Assembly (NCBI GenBank): GCA_024867545.1
Contig: JANFNE010000028.1
Coordinates: 620,001-684,000 of the forward strand
Reading direction: 5' to 3'
Length of the DNA stretch: 64,000 nucleotides
Source of the DNA: Phytopythium helicoides
Taxonomy: Eukaryota > Oomycota > Peronosporomycetes > Pythiales > Pythiaceae
The position numbers and the translations under genes were made by a program. Under the pieces are notes generated by a model. That model made no database searches, was not told where the DNA came from, and worked only from the letters and a program-made list of their open reading frames with translations. Positions 21,924 to 32,164 of the stretch are shown here, piece after piece; position 1 is the stretch's first letter; the number at the start of each line of letters is the position of its first letter.

Positions 21924-24302
21924 TTATTTGCCGATATCTTGAAGCAGCCCCGCTGCAGTCGTTTGCTCATTCAAACTTCCACGTACGAGAAGCGAAATGA
22001 GCAGCGGAGTAACGCCTTCGGATACGATCGTTTTTCTGTTCTCGACTGTCTGAGCTAGTCGGCGCAAGGCCTCCATGCTGTGCAGCCTCACCACACTCTC
22101 GTCATCTCGCAACAGCCCCACAAACGCCTTGATCCCTCCTCCAGACACGACCAGCAACCCATTCTCTGACTCTGCAGCTAAGTTGTTCAATAACATTGTT
22201 GCTCGAGTACGTTTCTTGACTGACCCAGCACCGAGAAGCCCCACAATTGATGGAATTGCATCCCACGATGCAATCATCATTCGGATGCTTGTTTTCGATG
22301 AGAGTGTGATCAATGTGCCCAGAGCATTGGTACACTGCCCATCATCCCCTTCTCGCGCTAGCGATAGCATTGCATCGACACCTCCAGCTATCACGACTCT
22401 CTCTTGATTCTCAGGGTGATACGACAGATTTTGCAGCACCAAGGCTGTCTCTGCTTTCTCGTCTCTATCTCCATCATAAACCAATGCTACCAACAGATCG
22501 ATGGCACCCATTGACCCAATTAATGTATCGTGTCCAGCATCAAGCGCGATAAGCTTTAGTGTACTCAAAGCCCGAAGCCTGCACACGTCACCACCTCCGT
22601 CACGAATAAGCTCAAGTAGAGGCGCAAGAACACCAGCAGTTACCATCAATGCTCTACACGATTTTTCGCATGCAAGGAGCTTCAACAGTGTTACAACTTG
22701 AATTTTCTGCGGAGACTGAATCAAATGGATAAGCATCGGCAGACTGCCGGACGAAGTGATTCGACGTTTGTTTGGGTCGTAACGAGCGCCGATATTGTAC
22801 AGCACACATAGCGCGCTGAATCTATGGCTGTCCGTTCCGCTGCTAACCATGTCCAGGAGAACTTGAATGCCGCCTGCAGCTGCAATTCTTTCTTTATTGT
22901 CCATGTTGATTGACAGGTTTTGAAGAGCTACCACAGTTTCTGCCTTCTCTTCTGAATTTCCATCCCGTAGCAATCCCACCAACGATAGGATCACTCCACT
23001 TGCTCCTATTTGCTTCTCCAGCTCATCTTCAAGAGCTAGGGACTTCAAAAGAGTAATCGCATTGATTCGCTGAGGACCATTACCGCATTCAATGATTTTG
23101 AGTAACAGAAAAATCGCTCCCGCAGAGCCAATGACGCTTCGGTTTTCCTTTTCAATCGAAAAATTTATCAGTACTGCCAAAGCATCTGCTTGAATGTCTT
23201 CATCGCGAGCGAGATTTAGCAAGGCAACTGCGTCAGGTTGAGCCAATGGAACAACTATGTCGCTGGGGAACTGTGATATCTCCAGCAGGGCCTGTATCGC
23301 AAGCTGCAGTTGCTCCCGCGACCCTTCCTGGATAATTGCGGTCAGAACATGAATGACGCCAGAAGATACTAGAAGTGCTTTGAGCTTGGGGCTGGTCAAC
23401 AGCAACTTTATCAGCTTGATCGCTTTTTTTGGTGGCCGATCTCGAAGAACACTCATTAACGGAGGAACCGCATTTGCCCGTAGAAGTAGCTCCTTAATGT
23501 TTATGGATTGGTCATTGCTGTCGTTGACTAAGCAGCAAAGCACCCCCAGAGTGGCTTCCTTTGTCTTTGCGTTCCCCTCCCGAAGTAGTTGCACAAGTAT
23601 CGGGACCGATTCTTTGACATTGATTGCACCTTGGATGTTGTAGCACTTAAACGCACCTCTGAGCAAGTGTAGCAGCGTCCAAATCAGTTTTGTAGACCCC
23701 ATTACGTCGTTGATCTCTGCAATATTCCACAGGGCAACAGCTGCACGGATCCTCGCCGAACCTTCGCCATTTAGCACAACAGCGGTCAGAAGAGGGATGG
23801 CTCCCACATCAACAAGCGCAGATTGCAACTCGTTCATCCTTGACAACCGGAGCAGTATGCGACTCGCGTGCTCCTTGTGTTCTTTATTGCCGACTCGGAG
23901 CTGCTCCGTCACTGCACCTAGCGCAACAGGGGACGCCACGAGCTCTCGGCTGTCCTCGTCTTCCGCCAGCTCTTCCAGCAACTCTGCAGCAATTGCAGAC
24001 GCCTCACCGTCTTCTTCTTGGCAGAAAGAGTCGAAAAGCCCCGGCAACGCGTCTTCGACGAAGATTCCGTCGTCATAAGCGAAGCTTTCGGCCTCCTTTT
24101 CCTTCGTTGAGATTTCATTCACTAAGGCTCGTGGAGTCGCAGCTGCGCGTAGCCCCTCAATAATCCGCGGTCCAGGAACCGCCAAACGCGCCTCAAGCGC
24201 TTGCATGTTGACTTCCTGTGCGCTCTCGGCGTTCTTCCTGAACCCAAGTCGGCTGCGAAGACAAGCAATGGAGGTTACGCGCAGAGTAACCTCGCGTATC
24301 AT
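21924..24302 (-). CDS. large armadillo-repeat protein, 792 aa
   Basis: This is an intact minus-strand frame from ATG 24302 to the stop at 21924. The first 90 residues are non-repetitive, and the remainder is tandem ARM repeats (GAIPLLTAVVLNGEG, GGIQVLLDMVSSG, GAIDLLVALVYDG and others). It is paralogous to 18661-21876 and converges on it, so the two 3' UTRs probably overlap as antisense. No introns are needed. The function beyond scaffold binding cannot be read from the sequence. Confidence 0.88.
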   Translation of the reverse strand: MIREVTLRVTSIACLRSRLGFRKNAESAQEVNMQALEARLAVPGPRIIEGLRAAATPRALVNEISTKEKEAESFAYDDGIFVEDALPGLFDSFCQEEDGEASAIAAELLEELAEDEDSRELVASPVALGAVTEQLRVGNKEHKEHASRILLRLSRMNELQSALVDVGAIPLLTAVVLNGEGSARIRAAVALWNIAEINDVMGSTKLIWTLLHLLRGAFKCYNIQGAINVKESVPILVQLLREGNAKTKEATLGVLCCLVNDSNDQSINIKELLLRANAVPPLMSVLRDRPPKKAIKLIKLLLTSPKLKALLVSSGVIHVLTAIIQEGSREQLQLAIQALLEISQFPSDIVVPLAQPDAVALLNLARDEDIQADALAVLINFSIEKENRSVIGSAGAIFLLLKIIECGNGPQRINAITLLKSLALEDELEKQIGASGVILSLVGLLRDGNSEEKAETVVALQNLSINMDNKERIAAAGGIQVLLDMVSSGTDSHRFSALCVLYNIGARYDPNKRRITSSGSLPMLIHLIQSPQKIQVVTLLKLLACEKSCRALMVTAGVLAPLLELIRDGGGDVCRLRALSTLKLIALDAGHDTLIGSMGAIDLLVALVYDGDRDEKAETALVLQNLSYHPENQERVVIAGGVDAMLSLAREGDDGQCTNALGTLITLSSKTSIRMMIASWDAIPSIVGLLGAGSVKKRTRATMLLNNLAAESENGLLVVSGGGIKAFVGLLRDDESVVRLHSMEALRRLAQTVENRKTIVSEGVTPLLISLLVRGSLNEQTTAAGLLQDIGK

Positions 24303-24893
24303 CCGACTTCAACTGCACTTTGACATGGCGATGGATTGAAGAGCTTTGCTACGACGCCTGTTTCAACAGCAAGAGCGAATCCCAACGCAGGCAACAGAAG
24401 AAACGCTAGTCTGGCGACGGCTGCTGCCTATTCTTTATCGAGTCCAAATGCGAACTCACCTGGAAATTGATGGCACGGGAGCACTCCACGATACCTTTGG
24501 GTCTCTTCTTCAGTCGGAAGTGGCCACGAGCCTGAAAGTTCATTCGGTCAATCCGGCGAACAGCGTGGTGCCTCGATCGGTGGTGGCAGCAGCAGGATTC
24601 CTGGTTTCATCGATGTGTGCTCATGAAGAAGTCCTCTCTTCAAGCGCAATGGATACACTAGAGAAAGCTCGCAGAGCAAGCCCAAGTGCTCAGCTCTGCC
24701 GAAGGGAACAACTGCACTGTTGCTTGGTCTGATGAGCAACCATCTCCTCCAGCAGCTCGAGTCGCCCGTCGAGAGATCAAGTGGTCATGGCATTTTCATG
24801 CACACCAAAACGGGATTTTACACATCTCGCTGTCCAACGCCTTGGGATCACGTCCGCATGACCGAACTCCTGGTACCGTAGCTCCTCGTCGGG
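24303..24893. other. divergent intergenic spacer
   Basis: This 591-bp stretch lies between divergently transcribed ARM and M96-like genes and probably holds both promoters. It contains one TACCGTAGCTCC near 24874, 14 bp before the M96-like start. Open frames here lack family motifs. Confidence 0.45.
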
Positions 24894-26100
24894 ATGTCGT
24901 CGTCCAGCGCTTCGCCCGCCGCCGCCGAGCGCAAGGCGCGCGTGACGCACCGGCAGAAGGTCGAGCAGCTGCAAAAGGAAGCGGAGCGGCTCTCGCTGGA
25001 GCTGCTGGCGGCCAAGCAGCGCGCAGACAACAGCAGGCCGCGCCAGCCCAAGGCCGTCGGCGTGTGGGAGGCGGTGGCTCGGAGGCAGAAGCAGCGCAGC
25101 GAGCGAGCGCAGCAGGAGAACGCGCAGCTGCGGAGACTCTCGCACGCCCAGGCGCGCCACCTGCGCGGGCTGCGTGAGCTGCTGGCCAAGCGGCCGTTCC
25201 GAGCGGTGCGACGCGAGCGCCGTCAAGGCTTTGGAGGAGGCGGGAGCTCTGACGAACTCTTTTTGCGGAGCAGGATGTGGACGAGCAGGTGCGCAGGCTC
25301 GAGGGCAGGATGATCCCAAGAGCGCCGACGGTAGTTGGGGAGCTGGAGGCCACCTTCCAGTTCCTGTTGGGGCACATGAACCGAGAGCACGCACGAGTGG
25401 ACGCTCTGTGGGCGGGGGCTCAGATGGAGAGCCTGCGGCCTCCAGGCAAGCGCTGGCTGTCGACAAGGGAGAGCGCCATCAAGTTTAAGCAGTTTGGGGC
25501 GATCGCGAAAGCGCTCGTGCCCTTCGCGATCGATGCGGTGCAGGACGCATGCTGGCACCGACTCACGCACCCGAAGCTCAGGAACCCGTCTGCAGAGTAT
25601 TTTACGGTGCGCTGTGTCAAGGCATGAATCGTGCAATCGGTGGGGCTAATGACTGCCCTGGTCAAGCGTAGATGGTGGAGCAGCAGGGCGACACGGTGCA
25701 GCTCGTGCTGTCGACGGTCGACGATGAGCTCAAACTCAGACACACGTATTGCGCTGCTTCGCGGAGGTTTGTGCACACCGACCACGCCGTCATTGCAACG
25801 ACAGTCATTTCAGAGCCGCGCGACAGCATCAGCATGACAAGCTTGGGTATCAAGGTGCACTCGACAGTGCTCCGTGTGTTTAGAGAAAGCGAGGTTCGTC
25901 CCGGCGGCGAGCGCTCAACTGTGATCGAGGTCTTCTGGAGCGCTATAGGCCTTGACCTGAATGGCGTGGCGCAGTGTTCGGAGACTGAGTTTGAAAAATA
26001 CGTCGACGCGGGCAGGACAATCATGTACGAGTTGATGGTGGATGAGATCGAGAATCTCGAGGACTTTCTCGTTGCACAACTTTTTCTACCGGAAGTTTGA
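24894..26100 (+). CDS. M96-like basic coiled-coil / START-like protein D, intact, three exons
   Basis: The model is exon 1 24894-25205, intron 25206-25273 (68 nt, GTGCGA...GAGCAG), exon 2 25274-25606, intron 25607-25671 (65 nt, GTGCGC...CGTAG), exon 3 25672-26100, all phase 0, 357 aa. Exon 1 encodes the basic stretch and coiled coil (RKARVTHRQKVEQLQKEAER), VWEAVARRQ and LRGLRELLAKRPFRA. Exon 2 carries KRWLSTRES, and exon 3 starts EQQGDTVQL and includes IEVFWS. This is the cleanest member of the family in the window and the reference for the broken copies at 14.5 and 15.9 kb. Family annotation (M96/START-like) is from memory of oomycete genomes; biochemical function is not established here. 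The predicted protein is shorter than copy A because it lacks the long acidic leader. Confidence 0.75.
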
Positions 26101-27197
26101 AGCAGCATACACTGTGTGTCGCTGTATAGGTGTCTGCTCTCGTCTGAAGTGTAGGCACATAGATCACCCACTCTCTATGGTCGTTATACCTCAGCAAAAC
26201 AAATGCACATGCTGTGTAGGGTTCGTACTGGCGATTTGGCCGAACAGCAAAATATACGTCCAGTAGATTGAGTTCGGTCGAAACCTGGTGTCCAGTCTAT
26301 CACGGTAACTGAACCACGACTTTTCTTGCCGAGCTTACAGTACAAGTGCTCGTTCTGAACGATGTAGCACAGTTAACTGGGCAATTGACCATGTGTAATT
26401 CGCAAGATCACTTGAGAAATCAGTTCAAATCGCCAGTAACTCTCTGTTGAAAGAAAGGGACGGCTTCGATCGATCGTGCTCGGGGAGGAATCTTTTGACA
26501 TGGAGCAGACACAAAAGAAAATGCATGGCTTTCCCTCCTTCGCATGATCACATTTGAGGAAAAGCCGTGTTCGCACTCTATGCATCAACAGCACGATACC
26601 CGATCTTTGAATCTTTAGCCACATGTTACTTGTCAGGCACCCGTTGACTCTAACCAGCATCTTCTCCACTGAAGGGTTCTGCGAGCTCCACATAACTCGC
26701 ACACACCCAACCAGGCTACTGCAGTCACTTCTTCATGTGAGCTATCTAGAGTCAGTTAAGTGTGCGATGCGTTCAAATCCTCTCATCGTTAAACCACACC
26801 TCTCAGTACCGACAAAGCGCTCACGATTGACTTCACTTTAACACCTTTAAGGACAACATAAGTGATAATCGCAATTTCCTGATCACGATGGTGGAGTCAG
26901 ATGAACACCCACCCGGCTCCAACAACTGAAGTGTACTTTACCAGATAAAGTATCCTGCGCGGAAGGGAAAGTCTACGGTCGCGCTCTATGCTATGATCCG
27001 CAGAGCTTCGTGGAGCCATTGAGAGCCCATAACTTCGAAGTAACTGGCTGGAGTGCACTCCGTTTCAACCGCTCGCGCCTCCTCGACGAAAACCCCTGAA
27101 TTACATCGCTTCCGGCAAGCTGCAGACTGCCGCACTCCGCAAGTTCTGCTCGCCAACGCATTGCTTCTTAGACCACAACAGCGCTAGTATTCAACAC
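26101..27197. other. intergenic, nothing recognised
   Basis: This stretch of about 1.1 kb lies between the M96-like gene and the first acyltransferase gene. A 109-codon minus frame at 26373-26702 has no family motif. The promoter of the acyltransferase gene should be in the right half. Confidence 0.45.
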
Positions 27198-28583
27198 ATG
27201 GGCCAACTAGACATCGAGAAAAGCGTCCAGTACCAAAACCTTGAAGACGTAGACCTTGAGAACTATGGAGTCGAAGAGGATGATGACGAGCACGTGCCAC
27301 TAATTATTATCACCGAGGAACCACCGTTGAAAGCGGCAGATGCGACCGAAGACACGACCCTGACCAAGGAGAAGGCGATGATCACCAACACTGCGAACAA
27401 CTTAAAGCGCAAAACCGGAGCCAAAATCGTCTTCCTCAACGGACTGCGCGGACTCGCTGCGCTACTGGTCGTCGGCCAGCACGGATTCTACTTCAACGGC
27501 ATCAACCTTGGAGAGTGTGGCGTCGACACCTTCTTCGTGCTCTCTTCCTTCCTCCTTACCATGATCTTTGAGCGCAAGAGCAGGCAATTGCTGCAGCAAA
27601 ATGCGACGCTGCCTCAGTGGCTCATCATGCTCATCGACTATTTCTCGAAGCGATTCTTCCGCGTATACCCGCTGTTCGCCGTTGTCGCCATCGTGTATGC
27701 CGTCCTCTCGGATGATGTGAGAAGGAGGTACCTCCCTATGGACAGCGCGGCGCAATACGACCTCTTTGAGGTGCTCACTTTCAAGTTCGAGGCGCGCTAC
27801 CACGTATTCTGGACGCTTCCGGTCGAGATCGGCTACTACTTTCTCATCCCAGTGTTTGTGTTCTTCATGGTGGGCTTTCGTCATTTGTGGTGGATCCTCG
27901 CTCTCCCCATGTTTGGGTGGGTGCTCCATGAGCGTAGCTACACGTTTCGTTGGAACCATCAGCCGCTCGAGCCACACCTGTCAACGTTCGTCACTGGGTC
28001 CTTGGCTGCGTTTGTCTATGGTCGCATCGATAAGTGGCTCCAAGAAACCGAGTTTGAAATCATCAAGTGGCATCGATGGGGAGCCCAGGTCATCGAGGCC
28101 TTCCTGACAATGGTTATCCTGTATTGCGCTTTCAATGAGGAATCTCAGTCTTCATTGACGGGCAACGCGTTCGTGTGCGTGTATGTGGCGATCCTCATAG
28201 TCATCGAGCTGGTGACTCCGTCGTGGCTGTCGCGATTCTTCGAGTGGAACTTCTTGGTCTATGCCGGCAAAATCAGCTTCTCCATGTATTTGCTGCACAG
28301 CTTCGTCATATACACCCCGGAGGTTATGTATGAGCGGAAGTTCCACTGCTTCCAGTATGAGCTAGTGCTGACTTGGTTGCTTGCGACTGCGTCATACTGG
28401 GTTGTCGAGTATCCTTCTCAACTGTGCTCTCAGCGTGTGAGCAAGTGGCTGAGCAGTCTCAATGGCACTCGTCCCGCTATGATGACTGCTGCGAAGCGTG
28501 TGATTTCTCGTCGTCGTGGAGTGCGATTGAGTCGACCTGAAGTTGCATCGAGCGGAGGAGCTCTCGTAGACGACGCAGCGTGA
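27198..28583 (+). CDS. acyltransferase-3 family membrane protein, copy 1, 461 aa
   Basis: This intact single-exon frame starts MGQLD, as the third paralogue does. An acidic cytosolic N-terminus of about 80 residues leads to FLNGLRGLAALLVVGQHG, the conserved RG...AA...H motif of acyltransferase-3 (OafA/NodX-like, COG1835) enzymes. These use a membrane His to move acyl groups onto sugars, sterols or other acceptors. About ten hydrophobic helices follow, with FWTLPVEIGYYF and SFSMYLLHSF conserved. The C-terminus is basic. The substrate cannot be inferred. It is the first of three tandem copies. Its segment 27309-28787 is almost identical to 30129-31607, except at 28314-28369. Confidence 0.85.
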   Translation: MGQLDIEKSVQYQNLEDVDLENYGVEEDDDEHVPLIIITEEPPLKAADATEDTTLTKEKAMITNTANNLKRKTGAKIVFLNGLRGLAALLVVGQHGFYFNGINLGECGVDTFFVLSSFLLTMIFERKSRQLLQQNATLPQWLIMLIDYFSKRFFRVYPLFAVVAIVYAVLSDDVRRRYLPMDSAAQYDLFEVLTFKFEARYHVFWTLPVEIGYYFLIPVFVFFMVGFRHLWWILALPMFGWVLHERSYTFRWNHQPLEPHLSTFVTGSLAAFVYGRIDKWLQETEFEIIKWHRWGAQVIEAFLTMVILYCAFNEESQSSLTGNAFVCVYVAILIVIELVTPSWLSRFFEWNFLVYAGKISFSMYLLHSFVIYTPEVMYERKFHCFQYELVLTWLLATASYWVVEYPSQLCSQRVSKWLSSLNGTRPAMMTAAKRVISRRRGVRLSRPEVASSGGALVDDAA

Positions 28584-28787
28584 TACAGTAGAGCGAGGAT
28601 GAAGTCTAACGAGGTAGGTGAGAATGTCTGGGAGTATAACCACATATAACAATCGCTCGGCATAAGCTTTTCGTGTCATACGTATCTCCTTCTACGCTGA
28701 TTCTTGTTTCCGAGGCGGTCATCCATCCTGGTGCTGTGAAGGTGCTGATCGATGTGTTTTGTCGGGATGAACAACAGGTTTGCGAGT
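27309..28787 (+). repeat. duplicated segment, unit 1 of acyltransferase pair
   Basis: This segment matches 30129-31607 at a constant offset of 2820 bp. I noticed only one substitution before the divergent patch (27341 T versus 30161 C). Identity extends about 200 bp past the stop codon and ends abruptly after TTTGCGAGT. The patch 28314-28369 differs strongly. Confidence 0.9.
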
Positions 28788-30032
28788 CATGTAGCCAGCT
28801 ATCGACTCGCCCAGGTCCAAAAGGTTAGCTTTGGGCTGATTGAACCGATGGGAATCCCTTGGATTTTTGTTGTGAAATATTAAGACTGCTCTTGAAGCCA
28901 ATTTGCTGAACACGAACATGCATGGCGTTCGAAAATCTCGAAATCTAAAACAAGCAACACCATGTTTTAGTACGTTCACGAATTGCATTTGTCAATGAAA
29001 GTTGATCCAAATTGTTGTCGATACCATTCAGCCAGTTTTTGAGTTTTATAGTTGAGTCAATCTTCTTGTAGAATAAATCTGGCCCATCTTATCCAGTCAC
29101 TTATCGTTGTTGATTCAAGGCACCGCCAAGCTTCGCTGGAGCCGAGATTAGTTATCCTCGATAGCTCTCTCGGTCCCACTTCAATGCTCTGCAAATCTCT
29201 CAGTGCAGCATATTTCCGATTATCTTCTTCATACATGAGCGTGTCGGGATCAGGGCAGGCTATTCAACGCCAACGAGTGTACACCTGCGCGGGCTTGCGC
29301 GAAGTGGGTCATCATGGCTGCCATTATACAAACGGCGAGTCAACGATAAAGCTGCTATACTGGCGACAGCTTCGAATACATCGCTTGTTCTGGCAACGCT
29401 TGGTGATGATGGAGCGGTGTCTAGGGAACGCTGGAGAGAGTTGTCGTTCAGAACGCATCAGGAACGTATTGCTGACTTCAATCCTTCGTGTATCCGCCTT
29501 CAAACGATCAGATGGTATCATCGGTACTCTGGTGAGAGTGGATTCGAAAGCTCCAACGTGGTGATGCCAACGATAAGTCTGAAATGTGGCTTGTCTGCGC
29601 AGTAAAGGAGAGTTACAGGGCAAAGGACGACGGGCAGGTGTTAGCGTGGAAGATCCCAATGGCAGTATTGTAGGTTTCTGGGACAGATTTGAGAGTCAAC
29701 AAGTTGAAGGTGTCGAACAATGAAGAGCTCATAATCGGTCTACCACTGCTTTCAAGCGTCTATGGCGTTCCCAACGCTATCGATAAGGCATGTGCTAATA
29801 GTACAGTACCCAGTTTATTGTTTCAGATACCGCCATCATCGTGATTGGTGAGACAGCTGTCGTCTTCAGGGCCAGATGTAAGACGTCCCATCCGATTCAT
29901 TGTCTTCTGTTCGTAAGCATGATTATCTTCCCGATCCATGACCTCCTCTCGAGCCTCCACAGTTGGGTTCCTTGCAGGGCAGGCACTATCATAGCAGCGA
30001 TTCGACCCTCAAAGATACCAAGGTGGTCAGCA
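28584..30032. other. intergenic between acyltransferase copies 1 and 2
   Basis: The first 204 bp belong to the duplicated 3' flank. The remainder (about 28788-30032) holds a 170-codon frame at 29052-29564 and short coding-like runs near 29600-29820 interrupted by stops. I recognise no family; these may be remnants of a lost gene. The frame of copy 2 is open back to 29841. Confidence 0.35.
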
Positions 30033-31403
30033 ATGCTCCGCAGCAAGCCCAGCAGCCCAGAAGGCGACACAGAGCTGGAGTGCTGTGACCTCCAAGAGGA
30101 ATGTTACGAGCATATGGCGCTGATGATCATCACCGAGGAACCACCGTTGAAAGCGGCAGACGCGACCGAAGACACGACCCTGACCAAGGAGAAGGCGATG
30201 ATCACCAACACTGCGAACAACTTAAAGCGCAAAACCGGAGCCAAAATCGTCTTCCTCAACGGACTGCGCGGACTCGCTGCGCTACTGGTCGTCGGCCAGC
30301 ACGGATTCTACTTCAACGGCATCAACCTTGGAGAGTGTGGCGTCGACACCTTCTTCGTGCTCTCTTCCTTCCTCCTTACCATGATCTTTGAGCGCAAGAG
30401 CAGGCAATTGCTGCAGCAAAATGCGACGCTGCCTCAGTGGCTCATCATGCTCATCGACTATTTCTCGAAGCGATTCTTCCGCGTATACCCGCTGTTCGCC
30501 GTTGTCGCCATCGTGTATGCCGTCCTCTCGGATGATGTGAGAAGGAGGTACCTCCCTATGGACAGCGCGGCGCAATACGACCTCTTTGAGGTGCTCACTT
30601 TCAAGTTCGAGGCGCGCTACCACGTATTCTGGACGCTTCCGGTCGAGATCGGCTACTACTTTCTCATCCCAGTGTTTGTGTTCTTCATGGTGGGCTTTCG
30701 TCATTTGTGGTGGATCCTCGCTCTCCCCATGTTTGGGTGGGTGCTCCATGAGCGTAGCTACACGTTTCGTTGGAACCATCAGCCGCTCGAGCCACACCTG
30801 TCAACGTTCGTCACTGGGTCCTTGGCTGCGTTTGTCTATGGTCGCATCGATAAGTGGCTCCAAGAAACCGAGTTTGAAATCATCAAGTGGCATCGATGGG
30901 GAGCCCAGGTCATCGAGGCCTTCCTGACAATGGTTATCCTGTATTGCGCTTTCAATGAGGAATCTCAGTCTTCATTGACGGGCAACGCGTTCGTGTGCGT
31001 GTATGTGGCGATCCTCATAGTCATCGAGCTGGTGACTCCGTCGTGGCTGTCGCGATTCTTCGAGTGGAACTTCTTGGTCTATGCCGGCAAAATCAGCTTC
31101 TCCATGTATTTGCTGCACAGCTTCGTCATATACAATCCCGAGGTTCGACATTTGAAGAAGTATCATCGTCTTTTGCTCGATTTTGGGCTGACTTGGTTGC
31201 TTGCGACTGCGTCATACTGGGTTGTCGAGTATCCTTCTCAACTGTGCTCTCAGCGTGTGAGCAAGTGGCTGAGCAGTCTCAATGGCACTCGTCCCGCTAT
31301 GATGACTGCTGCGAAGCGTGTGATTTCTCGTCGTCGTGGAGTGCGATTGAGTCGACCTGAAGTTGCATCGAGCGGAGGAGCTCTCGTAGACGACGCAGCG
31401 TGA
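30033..31403 (+). CDS. acyltransferase-3 family membrane protein, copy 2
   Basis: This is the same enzyme family and almost the same sequence as copy 1 from the MIITEEPPLKAAD segment to the stop. The N-terminus differs: the frame is open to 29841, but ATG 30033 gives a protein (456 aa) of the length of its paralogues and is preferred. The catalytic-type motif FLNGLRGLAALLVVGQHG and the helices are identical to copy 1. The only internal difference is the patch at 31134-31189 (NPEVRHLKKYHRLLLDFG), which resembles copy 3 (TPEIQHVHKYHRFLLDLG) rather than copy 1 (TPEVMYERKFHCFQYELV). Promoter and leader are not shared with copy 1, so the two copies may be regulated differently. Confidence 0.82.
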   Translation: MLRSKPSSPEGDTELECCDLQEECYEHMALMIITEEPPLKAADATEDTTLTKEKAMITNTANNLKRKTGAKIVFLNGLRGLAALLVVGQHGFYFNGINLGECGVDTFFVLSSFLLTMIFERKSRQLLQQNATLPQWLIMLIDYFSKRFFRVYPLFAVVAIVYAVLSDDVRRRYLPMDSAAQYDLFEVLTFKFEARYHVFWTLPVEIGYYFLIPVFVFFMVGFRHLWWILALPMFGWVLHERSYTFRWNHQPLEPHLSTFVTGSLAAFVYGRIDKWLQETEFEIIKWHRWGAQVIEAFLTMVILYCAFNEESQSSLTGNAFVCVYVAILIVIELVTPSWLSRFFEWNFLVYAGKISFSMYLLHSFVIYNPEVRHLKKYHRLLLDFGLTWLLATASYWVVEYPSQLCSQRVSKWLSSLNGTRPAMMTAAKRVISRRRGVRLSRPEVASSGGALVDDAA

Positions 31404-31607
31404 TACAGTAGAGCGAGGATGAAGTCTAACGAGGTAGGTGAGAATGTCTGGGAGTATAACCACATATAACAATCGCTCGGCATAAGCTTTTCGTGTCATA
31501 CGTATCTCCTTCTACGCTGATTCTTGTTTCCGAGGCGGTCATCCATCCTGGTGCTGTGAAGGTGCTGATCGATGTGTTTTGTCGGGATGAACAACAGGTT
31601 TGCGAGT
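30129..31607 (+). repeat. duplicated segment, unit 2 of acyltransferase pair
   Basis: This is the partner of 27309-28787. The left boundary lies inside the coding region (codons around LMIITEEPP) and the right boundary lies about 200 bp beyond the stop, so the repeat does not follow gene borders. Confidence 0.9.
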
Positions 31608-32164
31608 TGAGTTGAAGAATATTGTCAGTTCGATTCAATATTCTCATGGCGCACTATGGACTAGTGCGCAAATGCTGTGCGGCGTGGAGTCGTATGCTTG
31701 GCTAGAGAAAAAGGGAGAACAAACACCTCATAGTGGCGGAAGTAGTGATGACTCTGGACGCAAGTTGCAACCCGCCAGCAAAGCCCAAGTGTGCATCTAT
31801 GAGCAGGAATCGAAATCCGGTGCTAGCATTGCCCCCTTGCGTCCGATTCGTGTTGCACAGGCTCTTGCGTCCTCCCAGCTCGAACAGCTCACCGAAACCG
31901 ACTTGAGATCACGCAGCAAGCTATCATAGCCTGCCACAGTCAGTTCCATATCGATCCCGTTCAGCCAGCATAGAGGATGGGGACGGGACAGATGTCACCT
32001 CGTGGGCCACTCTCTCCTCACGTGTATGGCGCTCTGTATGCACCTCACTTCTGTCCGTGCCTGTAAGCCACTCCCTCCCATTCCGCGACCTCCCCTCGAC
32101 GACGCACCGCTGACTCGAGCCGCCCGAGTCGCCCAAGCCAGCCTCCCGCGCGTCACCACCAGCC
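31608..32164. other. spacer between copies 2 and 3, possible small ORF
   Basis: A 109-codon plus frame (31600-31929) has protein-like composition in its second half (QALASSQLEQLTETDLRSRS) but matches nothing I know. It may be the 3' end of a lost gene. The rest is promoter-like DNA for copy 3. Confidence 0.3.

Noticed and set aside
27462..27977. Long minus-strand open frames inside all three acyltransferase genes (also 30282-30797)
   Set aside because: They mirror the coding frame of a conserved membrane protein, have charged low-diversity composition and no family motif. Their identity in both copies follows from the duplication.
29052..29564. 170-codon plus frame between acyltransferase copies
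   Set aside because: No domain, no splice support, and composition not clearly protein-like; kept only as a note on the spacer.
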